DNA from: Pseudomonadota bacterium
GTDB taxonomy: Bacteria; Pseudomonadota; Alphaproteobacteria; Acetobacterales; Acetobacteraceae
Length of the DNA: 13,610 bases
Assembly: GCA_021828605.1 (NCBI GenBank)
Contig: JAJZEG010000038.1
Span: 1 to 13,610 of the forward strand
Reading direction: 5' to 3'
Shown here: piece after piece, positions 1 through 7,158 of the stretch
Position numbering within the stretch: the stretch's first letter is position 1
Layout: each line of letters starts with the position of its first letter
Translations under genes and position numbers: made by a program
The notes under the pieces: model-generated
The model's input: the letters and a program-made list of their open reading frames with translations, nothing else
The model's database searches: none
Told to the model about the DNA's origin: nothing

Positions 1-186
1 CGCAACTTCAATCCGATCATGGCGACCGCTGCGAAAATCACCGTGGCCCAGGTCGAACATCTGGTCGAGCAGGGCACGCTCGATGGCGATCACATCATCA
101 CTCCCGGCATTTTCGTCAAACGGCTGATCAAGCTCGGCACCGTGACCAAGCAGATCGAACAACGCACCACCCGCAAACGCGCATAG
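1..186 (+). CDS. 3-oxoacid CoA-transferase subunit A, C-terminal fragment
   Basis: The frame is open from base 1 to the TAG at 184-186 and gives about 61 residues beginning RNFNPIMATAAKITVAQVEH. This is the typical C-terminus of the A subunit of succinyl-CoA:3-oxoacid (acetoacetate) CoA-transferases, in which the stretch NPxMATAA and the later IxTPGIFV are characteristic. It is followed 9 bases later by the matching B subunit, the usual order for the two-subunit enzyme. The subunit pair moves CoA between an acyl-CoA and a free acid such as acetoacetate in the cytoplasm. The 5' part, including the CoA-binding region, lies outside the window, so the exact substrate cannot be judged. Confidence 0.88.
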   Translation, partial: RNFNPIMATAAKITVAQVEHLVEQGTLDGDHIITPGIFVKRLIKLGTVTKQIEQRTTRKRA

Positions 187-195
187 GATTTCATC

Positions 196-837
196 ATGCC
201 TTGGACCCGCGATCAAATGGCCGCGCGCGCCGCGCGCGAATTGCAAGATGGTTTCTACGTCAATCTCGGCATCGGCATCCCGACTTTGGTCGCCAACCAC
301 ATCCCGCCCGGCATTTCGGTGCAGCTCCACTCGGAAAACGGCATGCTCGGTATCGGCCCGTTCCCCTATGAAGGCGAAGAGGATGCCGATCTGATCAATG
401 CCGGTAAGCAAACCGTCACCGCTCTGCCCACCACTAGTTTTTTCGATAGTGCCGCTTCCTTCGCCATGGTGCGCGGCGGTCATATCGACATCTCAATCCT
501 CGGCGCCTTGCAGGTCGCTGAAAATGGCGATTTGGCGAACTGGATGATCCCCGGCAAAATGGTCAAAGGCATGGGCGGCGCGATGGACCTGGTGGCGGGC
601 GTGCCGCGGGTGGTGATCCTGATGGAACATACCGCGAAAGGCGAGCCGAAAATCCTGAAATCCTGCAATTTGCCGCTCACCGGCAAGGGCGTTGCCAACA
701 TGATCGTCACCGACATGGCGGTGTTCACCATCAACCAAGCGCAAACCCCATCCCTCACCTTGATCGACAAACCCGACGATGTGACCATTGAGGCGATCCG
801 TGCCGCGACCGAGGCCGAGTTCAGCGTCGCGTTATAA
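196..837 (+). CDS. 3-oxoacid CoA-transferase subunit B
   Basis: This 213-residue protein has the usual length of the B subunit of family I CoA-transferases (ScoB/AtoA type). The N-terminal NLGIGIPTLVANHIP stretch (residues 23-37) and the SENGMLGIGP motif (46-55) are diagnostic; E47 of SENG is the expected catalytic glutamate that forms the glutamyl-CoA thioester. The ATG at 196 lies 9 bases after the A-subunit stop, so the two genes form one operon. Together the subunits should make a cytoplasmic enzyme that activates or releases acetoacetate or a related 3-oxoacid. Nothing in the sequence ties it to the amine genes to the right, and a hairpin terminator follows, so it probably belongs to a separate operon extending left of the window. 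Confidence 0.93.
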   Translation: MPWTRDQMAARAARELQDGFYVNLGIGIPTLVANHIPPGISVQLHSENGMLGIGPFPYEGEEDADLINAGKQTVTALPTTSFFDSAASFAMVRGGHIDISILGALQVAENGDLANWMIPGKMVKGMGGAMDLVAGVPRVVILMEHTAKGEPKILKSCNLPLTGKGVANMIVTDMAVFTINQAQTPSLTLIDKPDDVTIEAIRAATEAEFSVAL

Positions 838-858
838 ATCAGGGCAATAATGGGCGCC

Positions 859-890
859 AAACCCTGATCGATTAAGCGCGATCAGGGTTT
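859..890. terminator. Perfect hairpin, probable bidirectional terminator
   Basis: AAACCCTGATCG (859-870) and CGATCAGGGTTT (879-890) are perfect 12-bp inverted arms around an 8-base loop. The outer end of the stem is A-rich on the left and T-rich on the right, so either strand could act as an intrinsic terminator. It sits 21 bases after the CoA-transferase stop and 21 bases from the stop of the convergent permease-monooxygenase gene, exactly where a shared terminator is expected. The T-tract is short (three T), so termination strength is uncertain. Confidence 0.75.
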
Positions 891-911
891 ATCCAGCTCT
901 TTCAAGCCATT

Positions 912-3785
912 TCAGGAATCCACTAACGCCTGTTTGCGCGACGCAACCGGCTGTGGCGCCCGGTGTTGCCGCAAATTATCAAAGCTCTGATCGGTCAAAT
1001 CCGGCCAGCCCAAGTCGCGCAGCCGTTCGGCCAACACGTTCCGGTAGGTTTCGGAATGGACGTAATTGGCGTGGCGGGGACTATCGACATAGGTTTTGCC
1101 GCCGCGCAAATCCGGAAAGTCATTTTCCCGTCGCCGTTGCAGGCGTTCTCGATGGATGCCGGTTTCATGCGCATGAATATCAGCGACAATATATTGCGCC
1201 ATGTCGTCAAAGCGCCGGTAGCCCGCATCGGCAAATTCAACGAAGCCGAGCACATACAGGCTATCGAGCGTGCGATGGACCATGCCCAAATAAAGCTGCG
1301 GTCGGCCTTGGTGCCACTCAAACAAAGCCGGATCGATGAAAGGCAGCCGGTAATCATAGCCGGTGGCGAGCAACACCAAATCAATTTCGGCTTCGCTGCC
1401 ATCGGTAAATATCACGGTATCGCGGGTGAAGCGGGCAATGTCGGGCTTGGCGATAATATCGCCATGGGCCAGCCGGTTCAGGATTTCGGTGTTCATAATC
1501 GGATGGCTGGCCAGCGCGTCATGATCCGGCTTCGGCAGGCCGAGTCGGGTTAAATCGCCATTCAGCGTATCGAGAATTTCATTAACATCCCCCGATATCG
1601 CCACCCCACGCGGCGGCATCACCGTGCCCGAGAACAGCACATCGGTTGGAATCCCGAACATATGTTTGGGCACGAACCGATAACCCCGACGCAGGCTGAT
1701 AAAGGCGGCATCGGCGCTGCGCGCGGCATCACAGGCGATATCAGCGCCGGAATTGCCGCAGCCAACCACCAATACCCGGCGCCCTTTGAGTTCGGCGGAC
1801 TCCCGATATGAAACCGTGTGGCGAATCGGATGCGCGAATTCCTCCATCCCCGGCCAATGCGGGGCATTCGCGTGCCAGGTCACGCCGGGCACGGCAATGA
1901 CCCCGGCATAATGCCGGGTTTCGCCGGTCGAGAGCGTAACCTCCCAACCTTGTGCGCCCGCGCCCCCTGCCACCGGTTCGGCGCGCACCACCTCGGTATT
2001 GAAGGTGATAGGATCATAAAGTCCGAACGCGCGGGCAAAATCGCGCACATAGGCCAGAATTTGCCGGTGCGATGGATAGTCTGGATAATCGGCGGGCATC
2101 GGAAAGCCATAGAAATACGACAAAAATTTCGATGAAATGAAATGCGCACTATCATAAATCGGGCTGCCCGCATTAGCGGGATCCCAAATCCCGCCGACAT
2201 CGCTATGGCGCTCAAATTGGTCATAGGGAATCCCCTCGCGGCGCAGCGCGCGCGCCATGATCAACCCGGCTGGCCCCGCGCCCACCACGCAATAACGGCG
2301 CTGATAATTCGCCACCTTCACCGCCGCACGCGCCGTCACCACCCGCCGCTGGGCGCTGGCCACCCGCGCATATAAATCAGGACGGCGACGACGCAGGATC
2401 ACCGCATAAATCACCGAAAACCCAGCCAATACCAGCAGACTCGCCGGCAGCAACGCGATCAGGCGGCTGGATGACCCGGTAAGCGCTTGGTAATTCACCA
2501 GCATCAGCACCAGAAATACGCTCAGCCCCAAAGCCCCCAGCGCAGGCAGGATTTTGGTAAACCACAGCCCCGCTCCTGGTTTTTTCCGATAGAAAAACGG
2601 CACCGCCAACGCGCAGCCAATTTGCATCACCACGATCCCGATGGTGCCCAGCCCGATCGCGGCGATGGCAATGCCGGTATAAGGGCTGATCCCAACCAGC
2701 CCGAGGCCCAGCACCAGCACCAGCTCGACCCCGGTCATCAACAGGCTGCCGCTATGCGGCGAATGATGCACCGGATGGAACCGCGCGAGAGGCGCTGGCA
2801 ACAGCCCATCACGCGCGAGCGCAAACACATAGCGGCTGCTGGCATTATGCAAAGCGAGGAAGGTCGCGAGCACCGAGGTCACAAAAAACGCCCCCATCGC
2901 GGTCACCAGCCCCGAGCCGCCCACTTGCCCGGCCAGGGTCAACAGTAAATTCCCGCCCTGCGCGCGGGCAAGTTGCTGCAAATCCGGGATGCCCGCGCTG
3001 CCGATCATGATCCACACGGTAATTAAATAAAACACCCCAATCGAGACCAGCGAAATCAGCGTGGCGCGCGGAATTGATCGCTCCGGGTCCGTGGTCTCCT
3101 CGCCATAGAGCGCCGCCGATTCAAACCCGATGAAACTGGTCACCGCAAACGGCAGCACCCCGCCGAAATCGAGCCGCCAGAAACTGCCGATGTGCCATAC
3201 CCTCAGCGGCAGCGCCGCTACGCCATGATGCAGCAGCGCCAGCACGTCGAAAGCGGCGAGCACGCCGAATTCGGCGATCATCAAAAACGCGAGCAATTTG
3301 GCCGACAGATCGAGCGAGCGGTAGCCCATCACCCCGATCAGCACGATGCCGCCGAACGCACAGGGGATCCAGGGCACGGTGACGCCGACCTGGCCGAGCA
3401 GCAGCGTCATGAAATAGCCGAACGCCGCGCCGATCCCGACCGTGTAGCTGCCATAGGCCAGCACCGCGCAATAGGCGGCGGCAATCGCGGGGATTTTGCC
3501 CAGGCCTTGGCCGATATAGGTATAAAACGCGCCGGTCGACACAATCTCCCGGCTCATCGCGGTATAGCCCGCCGCAAAACAGAGCAGCACCGCCATGGTC
3601 ACCAGGAAGGCCAGCGGCATCCCCACGCCATCGGCCTGCGCGAAGGCGAGCGGCATATTGCCAATCATCGAGGCCAGAGGCGCTGCGGCGGCGACCACCA
3701 AAAACACCACGCGCGCGGTGGTCAGCGCCTTGAATGTCGACTTTGTCGATGACGGAAATTGGACAAGATCCGACTTACTCGCCAT
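912..3785 (-). CDS. APC-type amine/amino acid permease fused to a flavin-containing monooxygenase
   Basis: One uninterrupted 957-residue frame. Residues about 20-470 form a 12-helix APC-superfamily permease with the family motif GEETTDPERSIPRA after the sixth or so helix. A basic linker follows (about 465-500, starting RRRRPDLYAR). Residues 500-957 are a complete FMO: FAD-binding GAGPAG at 502-507, an FMO-identifying region F650-x-H-xxx-H656-xxx-Y660 (the usual glycine at 652 is H), NADPH-binding GCGNSG at 675-680, and ATGY at 807-810. With an even helix count the FMO would face the cytoplasm, where it could oxygenate the nitrogen or sulfur of the imported substrate using NADPH and O2; this is inference. 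The start has a good ribosome site (AGGTGAGG on the minus strand, about 8 bases upstream). It is transcribed away from tetR. Class and fusion are clear; the substrate is unknown. Confidence 0.9.
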   Translation of the reverse strand: MASKSDLVQFPSSTKSTFKALTTARVVFLVVAAAAPLASMIGNMPLAFAQADGVGMPLAFLVTMAVLLCFAAGYTAMSREIVSTGAFYTYIGQGLGKIPAIAAAYCAVLAYGSYTVGIGAAFGYFMTLLLGQVGVTVPWIPCAFGGIVLIGVMGYRSLDLSAKLLAFLMIAEFGVLAAFDVLALLHHGVAALPLRVWHIGSFWRLDFGGVLPFAVTSFIGFESAALYGEETTDPERSIPRATLISLVSIGVFYLITVWIMIGSAGIPDLQQLARAQGGNLLLTLAGQVGGSGLVTAMGAFFVTSVLATFLALHNASSRYVFALARDGLLPAPLARFHPVHHSPHSGSLLMTGVELVLVLGLGLVGISPYTGIAIAAIGLGTIGIVVMQIGCALAVPFFYRKKPGAGLWFTKILPALGALGLSVFLVLMLVNYQALTGSSSRLIALLPASLLVLAGFSVIYAVILRRRRPDLYARVASAQRRVVTARAAVKVANYQRRYCVVGAGPAGLIMARALRREGIPYDQFERHSDVGGIWDPANAGSPIYDSAHFISSKFLSYFYGFPMPADYPDYPSHRQILAYVRDFARAFGLYDPITFNTEVVRAEPVAGGAGAQGWEVTLSTGETRHYAGVIAVPGVTWHANAPHWPGMEEFAHPIRHTVSYRESAELKGRRVLVVGCGNSGADIACDAARSADAAFISLRRGYRFVPKHMFGIPTDVLFSGTVMPPRGVAISGDVNEILDTLNGDLTRLGLPKPDHDALASHPIMNTEILNRLAHGDIIAKPDIARFTRDTVIFTDGSEAEIDLVLLATGYDYRLPFIDPALFEWHQGRPQLYLGMVHRTLDSLYVLGFVEFADAGYRRFDDMAQYIVADIHAHETGIHRERLQRRRENDFPDLRGGKTYVDSPRHANYVHSETYRNVLAERLRDLGWPDLTDQSFDNLRQHRAPQPVASRKQALVDS

Positions 3786-3845
3786 GAAAATACCTCACCT
3801 GCGAAACCCCACTTTGATAGATTCTTGATCCTGAGCCGATAAAAT

Positions 3846-3859
3846 CGAGCATTGCTCGG
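3846..3859 (+). promoter_or_regulatory. Candidate TetR operator, copy 1 (perfect palindrome)
   Basis: CGAGCATTGCTCGG; its first 13 bases are a perfect palindrome (CGAGCA-T-TGCTCG). It matches copy 3 at 13 of 14 positions. The centre is 32 bp, about three helical turns, from the centre of copy 2, which would put two bound dimers on the same DNA face. Binding by the neighbouring TetR protein is inferred from position and symmetry. Confidence 0.6.
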
Positions 3860-3876
3860 ATCAGTTTTTTGGTTTA

Positions 3877-3890
3877 CCGATCAATGCTCG
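3877..3890 (-). promoter_or_regulatory. Candidate TetR operator, copy 2
   Basis: The plus strand reads CCGATCAATGCTCG, the exact 14-base reverse complement of copy 3 at 5504-5517. It is a near-palindrome with one mismatched pair. It overlaps the expected -35 position of the tetR promoter and lies in the spacer of a candidate minus-strand promoter for the permease-FMO gene, so a bound repressor could block both. Confidence 0.62.
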
Positions 3891-3942
3891 GGTTTGCAAG
3901 AATATTGTATGATTTTGTCAGTATCCCCAGAAAGGCCAAATC

Positions 3943-4662
3943 TTGAGCAGCAAACCGCCTAGCATATCGACCCCAGTCGCCCGGTCAGACGCGCAGCAAA
4001 AAACCATGGCGCGCAGCCTGCCGCGTCAGGAGCGGTCGCATATCCGGGTGGCGGCGCTGCTTGATGCCGCTGAATCGGTGATTGTCGATGTCGGGGTTAG
4101 TGCTTTGAGCATGCGGGAGGTCGCCCGCCGCGCCAAGCTGCCCATCGCTTCGGTCTATCACTATTTTCCGGCCGCCAGCGCCATCATTCGTGCGCTGGCT
4201 GATCGCAATCTGAACGGCTTGCGTCTGGTGCTTGATGCCCGATTGCAGGCACGGCTGCACGCCGTACCTGATGGGCAAGCCGTCGACGCGCTGACTCTGG
4301 TGATCGATGACATGGTGGCCCTGATCCGGGCCACACCCTCGATCCCGGCAATCTGGAACGGGCTGCGCGCCAACCCAGCCCTGCGGGCTCTGGATATCGA
4401 GGATACGTTCAAAAATGCCCTTTATCTGGAACCTTATATCAATCGGCTGCTGCCGCATCTGGACCCGTCATCGGTTTCGTCTGTAGCCTTGGTGATCACC
4501 GAATCGGTCGGCTCAACCGTGTTATTCGCAATCGAACTCCCCACCGCGCAGGGCGATGCGCTGGTCAGAACCCTCAAATTAATGATCAGCGCGATGTTTG
4601 TCGGGCTCGCGCAACCGCCAGCCGTCGGGCAAGCGCGCGATCAATCCGCGCCGTTCGAGTGA
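3943..4662 (+). CDS. TetR-family transcriptional regulator
   Basis: A 239-residue protein with an N-terminal TetR DNA-binding domain. The helix-turn-helix runs over residues about 35-76; the recognition part MREVARRAKLPIASVYHYFP (57-76) has the classic S/TVYxYF ending. The C-terminal ligand-binding part (about 90-225) is divergent, as usual, so the inducer cannot be read. The start chosen is TTG at 3943 with GAAAGG about 7 bases upstream; an ATG at 4006 (residue 22) would also keep the whole DNA-binding domain and is a real alternative. It is divergent from the permease-FMO gene and convergent with the dehydrogenase, and operator-like palindromes sit in front of both. It is probably a repressor of these genes and of itself, released by an imported amine or its product (inference). 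Confidence 0.88.
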   Translation: MSSKPPSISTPVARSDAQQKTMARSLPRQERSHIRVAALLDAAESVIVDVGVSALSMREVARRAKLPIASVYHYFPAASAIIRALADRNLNGLRLVLDARLQARLHAVPDGQAVDALTLVIDDMVALIRATPSIPAIWNGLRANPALRALDIEDTFKNALYLEPYINRLLPHLDPSSVSSVALVITESVGSTVLFAIELPTAQGDALVRTLKLMISAMFVGLAQPPAVGQARDQSAPFE

Positions 4663-5475
4663 CTCCAGATATTTCCGATGCCCGGATTCGCCCTTTTTGC
4701 GAAAGAGCGGGATCAATTTCGGCAGCAAATTAGGAAACAGCAACGCGGCTCGCACCAGCATCGATTCACCCCAACGCGGATAGCCCTCTAACACTGGTTT
4801 ATCGAGCAATGCCATCACCCGCCGCGCCACAGCGGCGGGCTGTTGCGGCGGGTCCATGAATTGCAGGCTATTGCCGCCTTCAATCGCCTCACGCATCAAC
4901 ATCGGCGTTTCGGTCGCTGAAGGCAGCACCGAACTCACTGTCACGCCAAGCCGTGCCGCATCCAATCCGAGGCACAGCATCATGCCGCGCAGGCCGAATT
5001 TAGCCGCCGAATAAATGCTAGTTTCCGGCAAAGGCATAATGCCGCCGAGCGAGACCGTATTAATAATCCGGCCATCGGGTGATTTTTGCAGCAGCTTGAT
5101 CATCAGCCGGGTCAGCACAATCGGCGCCAGCAGATTGATATTCAGCTCGCCCAAAATATCATCGACGCTGCGACTCTCGAAATGCCCGGTCCGGGTAATG
5201 GCAGCATTATTGACCAAAATATCGACAAAGCCAAATCGCGCTTCCAGCCCGGTAACCAGCCGCTCCACCGCAGCAAAATCGGTCAAATTCAGGCAATAAG
5301 GGATCGCCGCCGCGCCCAACCGGTTGGCCGCATCCTGCAAACCCGCCTGATCAACATCAACCATCAGGCAGGTGATGCCGCGCTGGATGAATCCCGCGCA
5401 AATCGCCTGGCCAATGCCACCCGCCGCTCCGGTAATCAGCGCCGTCCGCCCACCCGACCGAGATATCTGATCCAT
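4579..5475 (-). CDS. Short-chain dehydrogenase/reductase (SDR)
   Basis: A 298-residue classical SDR with a Rossmann fold. Visible motifs are TGAAGGIG (residues 15-22, NAD(P) binding), NNAA (89-92), N114 in the NIN stretch, and the catalytic S142, Y155 and K159 (YSAAK). D40 at the end of the second strand (LMVDVD) suggests NAD(H) rather than NADP(H). The C-terminus beyond about residue 230 is longer than in minimal SDRs and resembles membrane-associated or lipid-type SDRs (PRWGESMLVRAALLFPNLLPKL), so the substrate is open. Its last 84 bases overlap the 3' end of tetR on the opposite strand. A candidate operator lies 29 bases upstream of its start, which suggests co-regulation with the permease-FMO gene and a role in oxidising or reducing a carbonyl or alcohol made by that branch (inference). 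Confidence 0.88.
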   Translation of the reverse strand: MDQISRSGGRTALITGAAGGIGQAICAGFIQRGITCLMVDVDQAGLQDAANRLGAAAIPYCLNLTDFAAVERLVTGLEARFGFVDILVNNAAITRTGHFESRSVDDILGELNINLLAPIVLTRLMIKLLQKSPDGRIINTVSLGGIMPLPETSIYSAAKFGLRGMMLCLGLDAARLGVTVSSVLPSATETPMLMREAIEGGNSLQFMDPPQQPAAVARRVMALLDKPVLEGYPRWGESMLVRAALLFPNLLPKLIPLFRKKGESGHRKYLESLERRGLIARLPDGWRLREPDKHRADH

Positions 5476-5766
5476 TCAAGGCACCCCCAACACCCAAATA
5501 ACACGAGCATTGATCGGGTTCAAGGCACGCGCCTCACCATTCATTTTTAGTTGAACATGCACGCGGTTCCAGCTATGCATATTGAGTATGAGTTTCACGG
5601 GAAACATTTTTGGATCGAACCGGCGGCAATGTCGCTCACGATTCAACTTCAACTCACGCGCTGAATTGCTTCGGCTCTGCGCGCGCATCGGCTACAGCCC
5701 GCATTTCATCTGATTGTTTCAGCCGGGCGGCCAACGCCGCTAATTGCTCTAACATCGGAGATCATT
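5476..5766. promoter_or_regulatory. Divergent intergenic region between the SDR and aminotransferase genes
   Basis: A 291-bp gap that should carry the SDR promoter (left end, with operator copy 3) and the promoter of the long polyamine operon. On the plus strand TTGAAC (5551-5556) and TATGCA (5574-5579) are 17 bases apart, a weak sigma70-like candidate. A ribosome site GGAG (5757-5760) lies 6 bases before the aminotransferase start. No second copy of the operator element and no convincing small gene is seen in 5524-5756. Confidence 0.5.
5504..5517 (+). promoter_or_regulatory. Candidate TetR operator, copy 3, in front of the SDR gene
   Basis: CGAGCATTGATCGG is the exact reverse complement of copy 2 and differs by one base from copy 1. 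On the minus strand it fills the 17-base spacer between a TTGAAC box (5518-5523) and a weak TATTTG box (5495-5500) just upstream of the SDR start. This geometry mirrors the one proposed for the permease-FMO promoter and would suit a repressor site. Confidence 0.6.
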
Positions 5767-7158
5767 ATGCTTGATAATCGCGCGCACCCGGCCTCCATGC
5801 CGGATTATGACTGGCAGGCAGCGGATGCTGCCCACCATCTTCACCCGTTTTCGGATCACAAATCCCTCCATCAAGGCAAGGTGCGGATCATCACCGAGGC
5901 CGACGGCGTGTTCCTGATCGATGATGCGGGGAACCGAATTCTCGATGGCATGGCCGGGCTCTGGTGCGTTGCGGTCGGTTATGGCCGGGGCGAGCTGGTT
6001 GAGGCTGCCGCCCAGCAAATGAAAACCCTGCCATTCTATAACACGTTTTTCAAAACCGCGACGCGCCCGGTGATTGAACTGGCCGACCGGCTGACCGCCA
6101 TGGCGCCCGGTGATCTGAACCACGCATTTTTCGCCTGTTCGGGGTCCGAAGCGGTCGATACCGCCCTGCGCATGGCGCGCACCTACTGGATCACCCGGGG
6201 CCAGCCCAATAAGCGGGTGATTATCGGCCGTGAATTCGGCTATCACGGCTCCACCACGCTCGGCGCTGCCGCCGGCGGCATGGTCGATATGCATCGTCAG
6301 GGTGCGGCACTCCCTGATTTTGCTCATGTCATCCCGCCTTATTGGTACGGGTATGGCGGGCAAATGAGCGAGGAGCAGTTTGGCTTATATGCGGCACAGC
6401 AGATTGAAGCGAAAATCCACGAAATTGGCGCGCAGAATATCGCTGCCTTTATCGGCGAGCCGATCCAGGGTGCAGGCGGGGTGATTGTGCCGCCCAGCAA
6501 TTATTGGCCGGAAGTCCAGCGTATTTGTCGAGAAAACGACATTTTGCTCATTGCCGATGAGGTTATTTGCGGCTTTGGCCGCACCGGCAAAATGTTCGGC
6601 AGCGAAACCTTCGGGATCGCACCGGATTTAATGACCGTCGCGAAAGGTCTAACGTCTGGTTATATCCCGCTCTCGGCGGTGCTGGTGGGTGACCGGGTTG
6701 CCGACGTGCTGATCAATGACACCGGTGAGTTCTATCACGGCTTCACCTATTCCGGTCATCCCGTCGCCTGCGCCGTCGCCTTGGCGAATTTAAATATTTT
6801 GCAGAGCGAATCATTGGCGGCGCGCGCCGAGGCAAGCGGCATTCGGCTACGGGCAAAACTGGCTGAGGCGATTGGTGACTTGCCGATTGTCGGCGAGATC
6901 AGAGGCGTGGGGTTGATCGGGGCGATTGAACTCACTGCGGATCGGCGCAGCCGGAAGTTTTTCGATAAACGCGGTCGGGTTGGCGGGATTTGTCGGGATT
7001 ATTGTTTTTCTAACAATCTGGTGATGCGCGCGGTGCGCGACACCATGGTCTTCTCGCCGCCGCTCACCATCAGCGACGCCGAAATTGATGAGTTGGTTGC
7101 CCGGGCCGCCCGCGCCATCGAGGCGACCCAGGCCGATGTTCGCGCCGAGATAATGTGA
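5767..7158 (+). CDS. Class III aminotransferase, putrescine/polyamine (SpuC) type
   Basis: A 463-residue PLP-dependent class III aminotransferase. PLP-phosphate contacts GSEA are at residues 126-129, D264 in the ADEV motif should bind the pyridine nitrogen, and K293 in TVAKGLTSGYIP should form the Schiff base. The N-terminal DWQAADAAHHLHPFSDHKSL stretch is typical of the putrescine:pyruvate / omega-amino acid:pyruvate group (SpuC-like). The predicted reaction moves a terminal amino group of putrescine, cadaverine or a related amine to pyruvate, giving alanine and an aminoaldehyde. The ATG at 5767 has GGAG 6 bases upstream. The stop overlaps the next gene's start by four bases, and the neighbours are a glutamine synthetase homologue and a polyamine ABC transporter, which supports a polyamine role. 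A beta-alanine or other omega-amino acid substrate cannot be excluded. Confidence 0.9.
   Translation: MLDNRAHPASMPDYDWQAADAAHHLHPFSDHKSLHQGKVRIITEADGVFLIDDAGNRILDGMAGLWCVAVGYGRGELVEAAAQQMKTLPFYNTFFKTATRPVIELADRLTAMAPGDLNHAFFACSGSEAVDTALRMARTYWITRGQPNKRVIIGREFGYHGSTTLGAAAGGMVDMHRQGAALPDFAHVIPPYWYGYGGQMSEEQFGLYAAQQIEAKIHEIGAQNIAAFIGEPIQGAGGVIVPPSNYWPEVQRICRENDILLIADEVICGFGRTGKMFGSETFGIAPDLMTVAKGLTSGYIPLSAVLVGDRVADVLINDTGEFYHGFTYSGHPVACAVALANLNILQSESLAARAEASGIRLRAKLAEAIGDLPIVGEIRGVGLIGAIELTADRRSRKFFDKRGRVGGICRDYCFSNNLVMRAVRDTMVFSPPLTISDAEIDELVARAARAIEATQADVRAEIM

Larger units (their letters stand above)
3786..3942. promoter_or_regulatory. Divergent control region between the permease-FMO gene and tetR
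   Basis: This 157-bp gap must hold both divergent promoters. On the plus strand TATGAT (3908-3913, 5 of 6 matches to a -10 box) lies 30 bases before the tetR start, and its -35 position (about 3885-3890) falls inside an operator-like element. On the minus strand TTGCAA (3894-3899) and TAAACC (3871-3876) are 17 bases apart and enclose the same element in the spacer. The minus-strand boxes are weak matches and are only candidates. Two near-palindromic elements, listed separately, dominate the region. Confidence 0.6.

Noticed and set aside
953..3752. Several plus-strand open frames lying opposite the permease-FMO gene
   Set aside because: They are antisense to a gene with clear motifs across its whole length, have compositionally odd products rich in Q, H and R, and lack family motifs.
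912..3785. Assembly artefact joining separate permease and FMO genes
   Set aside because: The frame is open throughout, the linker is coded without stops or repeats, and base composition looks even on both sides; the possibility is kept as a test in the findings.
5476..5688. A 70-codon minus-strand frame ending directly before the SDR start (TGAATG)
   Set aside because: No ribosome site or recognisable motif was seen, it crosses the candidate SDR promoter and operator, and the juxtaposition can arise by chance.
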